A stretch of DNA of 64,000 nucleotides, taken from the NCBI GenBank assembly GCA_907165065.1, contig OU015528.1, forward strand, positions 75,931,474 to 75,995,473. The letters run 5' to 3'. The position numbers were made by a program, and so were the translations under genes. Of this stretch, positions 12,098 through 25,000 are shown piece by piece (the stretch's first letter is position 1; each line of letters starts with the position of its first letter). The stretch comes from Caprimulgus europaeus. Its lineage: Eukaryota > Chordata > Aves > Caprimulgiformes > Caprimulgidae. The notes beneath the pieces were generated by a model, which was not told the DNA's origin, did not search any database, and saw only the letters and a program-made list of their open reading frames with translations.

Positions 12098-15000
12098 GTA
12101 CTCCCAGTACTCATTCAGATGAATGGAGTAGAGAGTAATCAAGCACAAGATTTTCAGCATTAGCTCAGAAATTTCCCTCAACTTTGTAAGGAAGGTCTCA
12201 CCCTAGCAAGAATTTGAAACTTGGATGTTCATGTTAAAAATCTGATGGTTTTGTTAACCAAGCTTTCCGGGTGTGTTTGGACTCTCACTGGGGTGAGGCT
12301 GCAAAAAAATGGTGCAAAACTCAAATGCCCCTTCTCATGGGAGCTTTTCATAAAAAGAGAGTGATTTATACAGTCTCAGGAGAAAGCAGAATTCCCACTC
12401 CCTAGTGTTATTACCTTTGAGCCCTTGCCAAGCTGCTGCAGATTTTCACTTGTGGAGTGAAAGAACAGAAGAGAGGAAGGAGGAAATTTTATGCTCTGTA
12501 AACAAATACTCTACCTGAAGGGGAATAAAAAAAGCACCGAAACTGCAGTCAAATATTTACACTTGTGAAGATTCAGGCAAAACATCAAATCAAGCTGTAC
12601 TGTTGAGAGCCCTGTTCTCTTCCTATCTATTCTTTCCTCTTTGCATCCTCCTGTATCTGCTCTTCTGCTGTTCCTGTCTGGATTGAGAGCTGCAGCTACA
12701 AAGAGAGATCATCTACAATGCCACAGAGATGGAGCTGGTAGATGGCTGGCTGGGGACCCAAGGATGGCCAAATAACGTCCTTGTGGAAGAGGCTACACCA
12801 GCCATGCAGAACCCTCTGTGAAATCCATTCATGTTCCTAAAAGCAGATCAAAATTTTTTTGGATCTTAAGTATTTTTTTCCTGCTTGTATGCCTTATAAA
12901 GTGATTTAAGTATTTGGGAAGCCCCATCATTCTTTTAAAGTAAATACTTTGTAAGATCAGTCTGATTTTTTTGTTGAATTTTATTTTTGTGTGGAAAATT
13001 GATTCCCAAATCTTTGAAGGAACATCAGATTGCATTTCAACTAGATATTTAGTGCAGACAAGGTCTGGAAAGAAGATTTCCAAAGTACTATGGAATCTTC
13101 TTAAGCTCATTCTGTATAGTGTCTTCTTGTCTGATAATCGCAATAACACAAACACTTTCCTGCCTGAGTCTGTGTCTACCACCTAACTTCATAGCAATTA
13201 CTCCTCAGTTGTGGAAAAAAATAAAGCAAATAATATGGTATCATTATTATTTGAACTCAAAGGCACAAAAATCAGTATTTCATGACAACAGTATAAAAAA
13301 TTCTTGACAGAGGATTATGCTCCCCTTGACCAAACCAGGAGCATTAATTTAAAATTGCCAAAATAATTTGTTCTGGACCTGCTTTGGGGAAATAAAAGAG
13401 TAAACAAGTATTTTTAATTGTTCTCCGTCAAAATTAATTTATTTTCCTTATCACTGCTACTTTTAAAAGCATCACCAAATAATTAAAACTCTCAAAAGAA
13501 TATATTTAGAAGACTGTCACATAAGAAGATGACATCTTACAGGAAGGGACTCCTCTGTATATTCAGCTAATTGATAGTTTCCATACCACCAAGTCTGTGT
13601 ATTTTATTCTGAAACAAAAACTAATTTTGTAATAAGCAGCTAGGGCTAGAAATGAGTTTCAGTGGGTCACACTTAATCCCTTTTCATCTCTCACCAAATC
13701 AATCACTTGCTTCAAAAAATACTTAATTGCCAAAACAAAACAATTAGCAATATCAAACAAATAATTTTCTTTCCACACTCTCCCTCTGGTTCATCAACAT
13801 TCATCTGCCTGACAGATTTTCAGATGCTCTGACTATCCATTCCTCTTAAAGATCAATGAAAGCAACAATCACTCAGATAATCTGAAAAATCAGGCCCAAT
13901 TGGGCAGCCCTAATTAGTGGATACTCCTGAAATACCAAGCATTTTTTCAAATGAGTTTCACAGGAACCATGTCCTGCACAGTTGCCACACTTAAAAAAAA
14001 AATATTTTTTTTGGTACTTTTTATTTTTTAGTAAAGGAGAAACAAGTTTTATCCACTCTAGAGAAGTTAGGGATGAAATGGCTGTCAGAGTGCTGCTCTG
14101 GATATAGAAGCTGCAGACATATACTGATCTCTTTTTTTTTTATTTTGTAATATAATAGATGGGATTTTCCATAGACCCTCAACAGGCATAAAAGCAAAAT
14201 GGGACCAGTGACACCAGCTGCCCTACACAGTGCACACAAGTGTTCCCAGCAGATATTTTGCCTGATCCATGTTGCCTGGCCCCAGTCTGAGTCCTTCCCC
14301 TGCAGCATCCTCCAATGGAGCAGCTGGGAGCTCAACACCCCAGATTTCTCTGTGCAGAGCTGAATAGCTTGCAAGAAGAAAGGGAGGTCACCTTCCCTCC
14401 TCCATCTGCAGTGGGGACAAGGTTACTGGATTATCTTTCATGTTGCCTTGAATAAATTCACTCCTAAGTAGGGCACCAGCACAATTTGGGGGTCACATGG
14501 GCAAAGTCCTGTGCTCAAGCTTTCCTATGAGCATTGCAAAGCAGAAATCCCTCTTCAGTGCTGAGATATATTTTATATGGGCCCTGTTCCCATTCACACA
14601 CATATCACCTATGTGACAGGCATCGTATGCAGGGAACTGAACATAGGTGTAAATTCTTTCCTATAGCTGCTTTATATTCCAGAGAGATATTAAAAGACTT
14701 TAATGTAAATGATAATCACCCTTCTCTTTCCCATTCTCATGTGTATTATGTGAACAACCTCCTGAGAAAAATGTGTTGTGTAAGCTTTATGTGTTGATCA
14801 CTTTTCCTCTTAGGACAAAGCAGCTTTACACCAGTGTCAGTGATTTTCTTGCATATATTAGTTTTATTATTGCAGCCCCCATTGGCCCTACTCATGCACA
14901 AAGACCACCTCGAAGACCAAAGGGCCTACAATCTTCCTTAATTATATCAGTATAAATGAGATCAGAATTTGGTTCTGTTGCTTCATTTCCCAGCACACAA

Positions 15001-18000
15001 CTAGTGTCAGTTTAGGTAACTTTTCAAGCAAGTGATTCTTCTGCAGTGAAATTCAATGGATTTATTTAAGTTTAATAGCTTTTAATATTATACTTTCAAG
15101 AAAGGAGCAAGTCTTTTTCTTCTGATGTGTTTTATTTTGTAGTAAATGAGCTGCCACACATCAATTACAGCAATGTAATCAATGCAATCTTTTCACCTTC
15201 TCTGGAAAAAAAATCTCAACCAACCAAACATCTGAAGGCTCAGTACCTCAGCACGTCAACACAACCCCCTGAATTTATGTTCCCCCAATTATTCAAAGTT
15301 TACCGAAGTATCCAGAGACTTCACTATCCATGAAACCTAAGGGAAATTATACAGTGATTGACTTCATAGTTATTGCAATTTGACATTGTGCTTCTCAACC
15401 TCCAGGGTCTTAATTCTTACTCGAATTACACAGATTAAGTATAATGGCACTAATGAAATCACTGTCAGTATATAGAGGTGTAAAACCAAGAACAGATTCT
15501 GCCCCAAAACTTAACCAGTATGATCCCATCAGCAGAGGCTGAGCCTCTTTCTGCACACTATTGTTATCTGGTAGAATAAATTGATTTCAAATTGCAAAAA
15601 CTATGTTTTTAATTTTACTAATTTAGACGGATATAAACATTTAGGCTGCAAAGAGAGTTTTGTATCATTAAATATTCTCCGATTGCTTAAAATCAGATTG
15701 AGAAGAAGCATTAGATTTTTTGAAGCTTCTTAAACGAGGTAAGAATAATATATGTAATGCATCACCACACCTGATGGTTTATATAATGCAGCTACTCGTT
15801 ACTTCAGATTTTCATGAAGAAAAAAAAAGTCAGTCTCCCCTTTTTTACTACCCACCTTAATTGCATAATACTTTCAATAGTCATTCCCTAGATCTCCTCA
15901 TTCCTACCTGTAGCAATGAGGAGCAAGGCAGCCTATATTAATCTCTTTCAGGCATCACTTACTGCCACTTATATAATTGCATTCTAGACAAGCAAAAGGG
16001 TTTTGGAGCCTGAAAGTCATCAATATCTCATTTTTATCTCTGCCCCAGACATGAGGAGCATCACTATGCAGGGCTAAGAATAAAACCAGCATTAGAAATA
16101 ACAATTTGGCCTTTCATCTGTTACAAACCCTCGTCCACTGCAAGGTCTGGTTTTCGCTGTAACTCTAAGAATAGGTCCCTGAAGCATGAACCCCAGTTAG
16201 AGAGTTGCAAAAAAACCCCAGCTCACTACAGAATAGCTACTGCAGATTATTGCAGGCAGTTTAAGAGTAAATCCAGCAACAAGAGAATGCAATTACAGCA
16301 TACTCATATTTGGATTTATTTACTATGCTTCTCTCTCTGCATTCTGATGAAAATGACACAATAAAGTTCCCAAAGTTTGCAAAATCAAAAATCTTAATAC
16401 TTTAAAAACTAGCAAGCGAGGGAGCAGTCCCATGGATTGTGACTGACTCAGTAAAGTCTGACTTTCCCCTGCTGCATGTTGCCTTCACACACTATGCTGT
16501 ACTCCCCAGGCTTTGATCCTGACAGCACCTCTCAGAACCAGGCTCCCTAATTTTACCAGATGTGTGTGTACGTTCCTCTTCAAGTTGTTGATAAAGTATA
16601 AGACTGTTGTCTGAATCTAACCTTAGATCTGCAACTTCTTTGTAGGACAGGTTCATATTATAATTGTGCAAAGCACCTTAGAAACAGTGTTTTGAAGAAA
16701 CTGATTTTAATAATTAATTCTGCCTATATAAGTCCCCTACATCACTTGTAACAGCAGTGTATTAATTAGCGCTGTTTGTGGCAGTTTTATGGGAACAACA
16801 ACTTTTTCTCCCTGGCCCCCTTTTACGCTGTGAGCTAGTAGGAAAGCCTCGTGCCTCTGCACATCCCTGACTCCTGTGACCATATCCCCAGAACAGCTAA
16901 CAATTTTGTTTTAGAAAACCACAGCACTGGAAAAGCAATGCAATGACATTTCAGTGCTCAGTTAACAATTGGTAAAGATTCATCAAGATTTAGCCATATT
17001 CTGCTTATGCCTACTCCTGCATCTCTCCCCAAGACAAAAGTCACCTGAAATACACTGTTACAATATGAATGGGTTAGTATTTAAATAAAAAAATAGCTTT
17101 TATTTACTGTCATTTCTGAAGGATACCATTTCAGCTGCAAGGACCTTTATGTTTATGAATGTACTACAAAACCCTGAAACAATTTATGTTTATTTATGTC
17201 CAGAAGCTGCTATAAATAAATTAAAAAAATATTTATAAGACATAACACTGCCAGTGCTTTTCTCCATTGGCCTTCAAAAATCCCCAGCATTTTAATTGAA
17301 GAAGCTTTTTTGCTTTTTTTAAGCTGTATATATAATTATCTCTGTAGAGTGGCACGAATGGAAGAGAAAGAAGTTGAAGGCGAAATGTTTGCTTAGTTCA
17401 AACAGCATCACATGATGCTACATTCAGGATGGCATGCCTTTGAAAAGGCACCGTCAAAAATCTGAAGGCTTCAGTCTATTTTGCATCTAATATCTGTTTT
17501 GGATGGGACTTACAGAAAGACACTCTGCGCTTTGATCAGAGAGTTATATTTAGAAAGGACTACATGAGCCAAATGATTTTTCCAACAGATTCATGCCTTG
17601 TTTTCTGTCCACTGACTATCCAAATAGATCTCTGGATGGTGATAAATAAGGGCACTTGTTTTAAAAAGGAAAAAAAAAAAGTGTAGCCCATCACTAATCA
17701 GATAAAACATGAGATATTATTTAGACTGAGGATGTACTGTTTTCGCATGACTTCAGAGGCCTCGGTTTCTCAAAACACTGCGTTCATCTCCAAAGTCAGC
17801 GAGACTTAAACAAATGCTGACATGCTTTGCTGAAACATGGCCTTGAACCAACATTCAAATTAAAAAGGAAAAAAAAAAAATTACAGAAGATACCAGGCAC
17901 CCTTTGAGTTTTGTTCCTACTTAATGGACAGACAGGTGCAGGAAAAGATAGGAGATGGGGATGTGCAAGGCGTTGGGAATATGAACCAGAGGATCTGGTT

Positions 18001-21000
18001 CTAACATCTTTTGCAATACTACTGGGCTACATTATTTTTTTATTTATTTATTTTTTAAAATAAAATATACAAATCTATTATGGTAAGTAATGAATTTTGT
18101 CATATTGCAATGTTTGTAAGATGATCCTCAGAGAAATCAAAGCATTGAGAGTAATTTTATACCATATCTGGCACTGAAATATGTCAGTGATGAATATATA
18201 AAAAAATCCTCAGTTACTCTGAAAATCAAACTATTTAAAAAATTATTTCTAATATTTACATCGATTTCTTGGCACACAGAAATCACTTGAACTATTTATT
18301 TTAGTGGAGCAACAACATTTTACAGCAGCCTGAGGATGTGACAGGTACGAGGTCTATTATTTCACTTGGATTTAACGAGATAGAACAGCTTTCAAAGTAC
18401 ATTACTGATAAGGGATGGTTTGATACAAACAGCCTAACTTTATTAGAGCCTCAGCTGATTCAGAGGCCCAGAAATAAGGTAGCTGAAAATCCCTTTAGTT
18501 CTTTGATCACTTCAACGCTGTATAAGAACAGGAGACTGATGAGATGCTGATAAATAACAACCAGCATTAGAGGAAGGAAAACAGTTATGTACATTGTCAA
18601 GAACAGATTTTCCAGCATTTGAATATGAGGATATTGACTTTTCTAAATGGAGGCAGATTTGGAAGCCCAAAACAAGGAAAACTTAAATATTTACAAGCAC
18701 TGTAATCTCAATATGGTATTAAAAAAGGAACAGATCACTCCATCTGTCTCAAGCATTTCCAAGCTTCTATAACAGACTGGTTGAGAAGTTTCTTACCTTG
18801 CTGTCTTCACTGCACGTACTTCGAAGCTCAGTTGGATATGGTTATTAAATAGTTCTCACCTTTAACAATCAAAACTCCAAAGACCCTTTAAATTGACGAA
18901 GTTAAAGACGACAACTTTAAGTGTGAAACATTAAAAAAAAAAAAGTTGCACTCTTGACTAAAGCAGACAGAGTTACTTACAAGGAAGGCTAATCCATTCG
19001 ACCTGCTAAAGCTGTATTTCACATTTGATTAAAAACATGCCACTCTAAGTACAGAGAAAAGGCTGGAGCACAACAGAGTCGGGCCACTCCTGCTCTAGCC
19101 AATATTTTCTGTGAACTTGTGGGGAACTGGCAGAAACATTAATCTTCTTTCCATCCTCTCTCTCCCCCCGTTAAATCCGCCGCTAGGCAAACACTCTCTT
19201 GTGAAGCCCATGGGGAAGTTGTCCCTGCTGAGACAGGATAAAAGACTCTTACATGACTCTTACTAGCCTGTATGGGTCCATCAGTGGCTCATATCCACGA
19301 AAGCAATCTTATAGTCTGTTGATCTGTGAAAGAGCCCTCTGCAGATTGTGAGCGACGAGCGAGCCCCGTCTAGTTCCCGTTATAAACACACCTTTGCAAA
19401 ATAAACATGCTACTGGCTTTTTGTGGCTGTAGTTTACTGGATGCTGTTATCACTGCGATCACAGAGAGGTAAAAAGATAAGAAGCATTGTGGAGAAAAAA
19501 TTATCTTTTTTTTTTTTTAATGCCATGTACATTCTTAATTCTCTTTTCAATCCCCTGGTGTTGTAGGATGCTAAATGCACTGGAAATTTAAATTGGCATC
19601 CAGCATCCAAATCACTGAAAGAAGAAGTGCAGCAGACTAGAAAATGAAAGAAGAAGCCAAAAGGCAAAAAAGCCTAAGCACAGCTGCTGGCATATTTCCC
19701 CATTCTCTCCCCCTGTTTTGCAAGTCACACTATTTTCTAATTTGCTAGGAAAGAAATTAACCTGTAACAGAATGTCACAGTCTCTGACACACAACAGGGG
19801 TTTATAGCATTTAAGCATCAGTAAAAATTAATCCTAACTTGTAAATAAGAAGTGGATTCTCTTAATGATATAATGGGGCCAGCTCCTTTTCTTGTATTAA
19901 AGCTCTAGAGCAATGGAACCTATTTTACAATCACTAAAGAAACTCTTCCCAACAGTTGGATTTTATTTTTTTTTTTTTTTAATAAATAGAGTGCATTTGG
20001 GTCACTTCATAATGTAACTCCTTGTTGCCTTTCCATGTCTTCACATCCTTTAATCTGGTGTAGTAGTAGATGTGTTTATTACTGGATAGTGCTGTCTTGA
20101 ATAGGAAATGACAGACATCAGTGTTTCTTTAGGATAGAGATGTAAAATCAAGTTTTACATTTATTTGGCCTACATTGGCAATGTCAAAAAAAAAAGAAAC
20201 CAAAATCTCAGCAGGCTGTGGAGGTTGCCTTGTCCTGAGACACAATCCACCCGGTTTGAAATGGAGTTTGTAAGACACTTTGAGAACACAAATTGCCTAT
20301 ACACACCTAATTGCCTCCAATACCTTTAGTCTGACGCTTCTCTGAATCAACCATTATATATGTGTTTATTTCTTAAACATGACAGCAGGGAATTTGTATG
20401 ACTAGGTACAACCAACCTCCTCTCCCAGAAAAACCCCAGACTGTATTAAAAAGGCAACAAAAATCCCCAAAACAGTAGCACAAGTAGAAGAAATTGAAAC
20501 AAAATGGTCTCCTGGCCATCCTGTGCTACTTCAGGAGAACACTAAATTTTTGCAGGTTCTCAGAGCTGTAATAATCTAGCCTAGGGCAGAATCATCCTCA
20601 ACTTCACCCTGTTATTTAATTAGGCAAAGATTAACAATAGGACCAAAGAAAGCAGTGTTTGGGGGATCTCAAATGTGTAGACACAGCAGAACTGCAAAAA
20701 TCTCTGTTGTAGGGCTCCACAATGCAATTAGAAGGATAAAGCATCCGATGAAACCATTCTGAAAAAAATCCAAACTTTGAGGACTTTTTATTTTGTCTCT
20801 AACATTTAATAATTGTTTAAGTACTTTTGACATAGTTGTCATCTTTTGAAGGGATCAATGATACAGAAATGTGGCAAATTTCATGAAACTAATGATGAAA
20901 CTTCTGGAGTTGTATGTTTTTGTCTCCAGTGATCCATTGCAGACTACAAAGGTCTTGATTTCAGGATGAAGCCCAAAAAAGAGTTAAGACCTCCCCTTTC

Positions 21001-21779
21001 TTCCATAAAAGAATTAAATGTTTGAGTTTCATCCATGAAATTCAGTGAGCAAAAGATAGATTTTTCAAAAGTACTTGGGTTGCTAAATCTTCTGGGAGCC
21101 AGAAATTTATTGGTAGTGGCTGGGATACAAGCCTCTAAATGCTTAAATGTTTTTCTGCTATAAAACTAAGTTGTTTTGAAAACTGTACTAAATTCAGTGC
21201 TTTCCCTTCCTTCTGTGAAATGTAATTGCTACAGGCTCACTGAACAGAGGGTATTTACCGGGCCATAGTTTAGTAAAGCTTATCTGCAAAAACACACAGG
21301 TAAATTAAGTTCGTTTGACTTGGAAAAAACCCACTACATTTCAGTGTAAGCATCTTTTAAAAGCTTTTTTGTCATCACACTTACAAATAGAGGACTCAGT
21401 GTAACAGTGTGGGATGAAGTCAGTCGAAGCAGTGGTTTATTTTGAAGTTATGGCAAACTAACAAAACAATGCAAAGAGAAAAATTATTCATTTTTATTTG
21501 CAGTATTTCTGATGGGATAAAGTCAGTCCACTAGATTCTATTTTTATCTTTTTTAATTTTACAAGGATGAATAGAGAGTGAAGTTTTGCATCCTGCTCTG
21601 ATTGATTCTATACCACTTGCATTCACAGCATCAACATATAAAGTTTCATCAATACATACTATCAGACAAAAGATAACCCTGTGTATCCCCCAATCTACTT
21701 AGACTGTATTTATAACATCCTAGCATCATCACTTATCCATACACACTATATTGCAATACCTGAGATATTATTTGGTCTT
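12098..21779. other. Long repeat-poor non-coding stretch
   Basis: I see no gene and no young transposon in this stretch. Homopolymer tracts occur at 19506-19518 (T13) and 19966-19980 (T15). Several A+T-rich parts (13330-13440, 15060-15190, 16240-16340, 17130-17260) have the look of slowly evolving non-coding DNA, with TAAT cores and no low-complexity pattern. The longest frames, on the minus strand at 12829-13182 and 14021-14374 (117 codons each), match no family I recognise. A frame at 18338-18550 is also unassigned. Confidence 0.5.
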
Positions 21780-22090
21780 TTTATGTAGCTTTTGTTGCTC
21801 AACGATCATTTTCCTCTAGCTTGTAAAGATTAGCTATGCGTTCATATTCCATAATTCTATCTTTCAGAGCTATAAGGAGTTTAATTTTGATTTCTTTGAA
21901 TCCAACTTCATGAAAATTGTTTGACCATAAAAGCTAATTAGTAAAGACTCTCAGTGTTAATCATGTGCAATAGATTATAGCTGGAGGATGTAAAGAGACC
22001 ATTTCTTCCATAATAACTGCTGCATTTCATCATCTTAAGCTACAAAGCAATGCAAAGGTAATGACATTTTTATTTTATATTTTTATGATA
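21780..22090. promoter_or_regulatory. Candidate conserved non-coding segment
   Basis: These 300 bases are A+T-rich but complex and free of homopolymers and repeat signatures. They hold clustered TAAT/ATTA cores ('gctaattagtaaag', 'gtgttaatcatgtg'), a TGTTTGACC motif and short purine spacers. That texture resembles vertebrate ultraconserved-type elements. No alignment was possible, so function is inference. Confidence 0.2.
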
Positions 22091-25000
22091 GGACTCATCA
22101 ATACCACTATCCATTTTCAGGTTTTTTCTAACATCTGCTTGCAATATCCAAGTGAAGTCTCTGGAGAATCATACAATCATTTTCAGATGGTAGTACACAG
22201 AAAATGAGGATTTTGAGATCCCAAGCAGCATTAATGCCATGCAGCCTAATAAAAGAAACGTTAGTTCTGCCTGTGACTGATTCACATTACAGGCAGTTAA
22301 AAAGAATGGTGCAAGACAAAGCAGTTGGCTCCGTTTTTTGAGGCAAGGGAACTTCTGTATTCCACAATTCGGGTGCCCTCTGAGAAGAACAGCTTGTTTG
22401 CTCCATTTCTGCCAGAGTGGTGAATCAACTTTCTAGGAACATTCATGAAAGAAAAGCTTGAACAGAAAATCTGATACAACTTACATCCTTGGGGACAAAC
22501 AATTTTAAGCAGGTAATGGCAAGATAATTCCTGGATGACTTATACTGAAAGAAAAATCAAAGAATAACGCTGTATTGATTGCTATCCTTCTGTAGTTTGT
22601 ATGGCCTGTGGTGACTTAAGGAACTAAAATAATCTAGTGGTAGTTGACCTGCGGCTGCCCTTCTCATTCATAAAGACAAGCCCAGTCCAAATCTGCAGAC
22701 TTTGGTGGCTATCTTAGTACTGGGTAGGGAAAATTCTGAGAAGCTTCACTAACCATCATCCAATTCATATGTTGCTTGCAATCAATTCTTTTTATTGTTT
22801 GATATTTACAAAGTACCAAGAACGTTCTGCACCAGCAGGTAAAGGCATGAAGAAAAGTTTCTTGTCACAAAGAGATTGCCATTTAGATACACTGTGTACT
22901 AACAAAGGAGACTGTAATGGGAAGCAAAGAGTGAGCAGAGTAATTGAATGATGCATTTAAGCATACATTTTGTTATCTCTGTGGGGTTTTATGTTTGTTT
23001 TCTTCCTGACTTATTGAATTCGGTGTTCATACTTTTCAATCATTCATTAGCTAAACAGTTCTCTTGTGGTTTGCCCAGATTAGGAAATGAGGACTGGGAC
23101 AAGCTAAAACTAGGAAAAAGGTGGATATTTTGTTAAGCAGAGGCAGCTCACATCACTTCTGGAACACCTCTTGCTACTTAGTCATTAGCATTTACCAGAG
23201 AGCTGCCTGATGGAGGCTACACTCCGCAGGATTAGTTTATTCTTAACACCAGTCAGTGAAGCCTTTACAGACAAGATGGTTTGCTGCAGACATTGCAAGT
23301 TGGCCAGCCAAAACGCAGGCAACCAGATCATTGGGATTTGGAACGTAAAAAGAATTTAGGCAGAATCTGTCTAATTAACTTGACAGATCATGGAAAATGG
23401 GTGATTTTTTTAGCATCTGTCAGTCCACTAGAAGTTATTCTGTGAGACAGCATAATGGAAAGGATACATGTAAGGATTTAATATTTTTTTTCTCCTCATA
23501 AAGAGGCAAGGTACACACCATTTCATATGACCCTAGGCCACTTCAGAGAAGGCATCCACACGTGAACCACTAACTCAAGACTCTGTGTAGTAATGCCTGG
23601 TTTTCCCAATTGAATAGGAAGTGATCCATACAACCTATTTTAAATAGCTACCTTGGGAAAAGTTATTTGGAAAGGTGCTTGATTTTCATACTGACCATAA
23701 AGGAAGCACTGAACGGCCAGCCCACATGAGGAAGTCAGCAAATTTGATATCACTATGCATTATAACATGTTGTTTAGGATTCATCTAGTGTCTCAATCAA
23801 TCCTCCATGGGGAAAATGGATCAGCAAATGTTACAAGCCTAACAAATGCCAAATCTGCATAGGTCCTTTCCAGTGGAGGTATCTGTCACTTATTTAGTAA
23901 GTATCCACTAGGAACCTAGTGACGAGAGTATATTCAAAATATACAACGTTAGGAAAGCTGGTAAAATTAAACACACATAAAACATTTAGAATATTCCAAG
24001 TATTTAAAGTAGGCAAATTTATAGATAGACTTTACATGATGCTACCCTCATTTAAAGGAAGCTAACAATAAAATGAAGGGGTTGAGCATGCAGAACTAAG
24101 ACGATGTGACTGTCTTCCAGCTAGGTCAAGAAAATATTTGCAAGAGTGATTTTATCTCATTTTATCACATCAATGTAAGTAAAACTTCTCCCTAGCAAGG
24201 CAAGCAAAGACAGCTTGCTGCATGCCACTTTTCTTCAATATGAATGCAGGGAAAAAAAAATCTGTTAGGAAATCTTACAGTAATATCCTTAATTAGCCAA
24301 TAAAGTTGTGCTTGTGACTATGGATATTATAATCTCTTGGGGCAATAATCACATCTCCCAGTATGCTTGTCCCTTACTGGGAATAAAAATATCCCAGCCC
24401 ACCAAGCTGACTCTAGTTGGTTTTTACCACCCCATTATTGGAATATTATTACTCCTAATGAAAATAAAATTTAAATTCTAAAAATATAACCACAGTGTAT
24501 ATTCAGGGTCTCCAAAAGCAGAGTGAGATCTTGTTAGTCAATATTATTCCTTCCTGTTGGAGCAGAATTCTGTATTATTCTTTTGTCCTCAGAAATGTCA
24601 GCTCAGGTTCAGTTCTGACTTTTAAACACCAGCGATGCCCAAGCTATCTTTTCACATTACATTCAAGAAGCAAGAAGTTTTCAGGACAATATAGGTGATT
24701 TAGATACAGCTTAAAATGGAAGACGATGAAGTCACCTATAGTTATATTAGATGCTGACGTAAACCACAGCATGTACCATTTCCAGTTGCTACACACAAAT
24801 CTGTCTGGACATCTGGGGGACTCTCTTGGCCATACATGTTTTCAGGGGCCAATTATAACTGGCAAGATGATTCTCATCTTACACGAAGAGGTCCTTAACT
24901 AGTGATTTAAATTGTATAAGTGGAAAAACAAATTTCAAAAATAAATCAAAGAATGTATAAGAATATTTAGGATAACGGTGTCCTTTCAACTATCCTTGCA

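Noticed and set aside
12829-13182. 117-codon minus-strand frame
   Set aside because: No recognisable domain, A+T-rich composition and overlapping plus-strand frames. The length is within chance for this window.
14021-14374. 117-codon minus-strand frame
   Set aside because: No homology that I recognise, it crosses a poly-T tract, and no splice or promoter context supports it.
15127-15333. Frame after TTTATTTTGTAG, a possible acceptor at 15142
   Set aside because: No donor of good quality closes it, and the A+T-rich context makes pyrimidine-AG pairs frequent.
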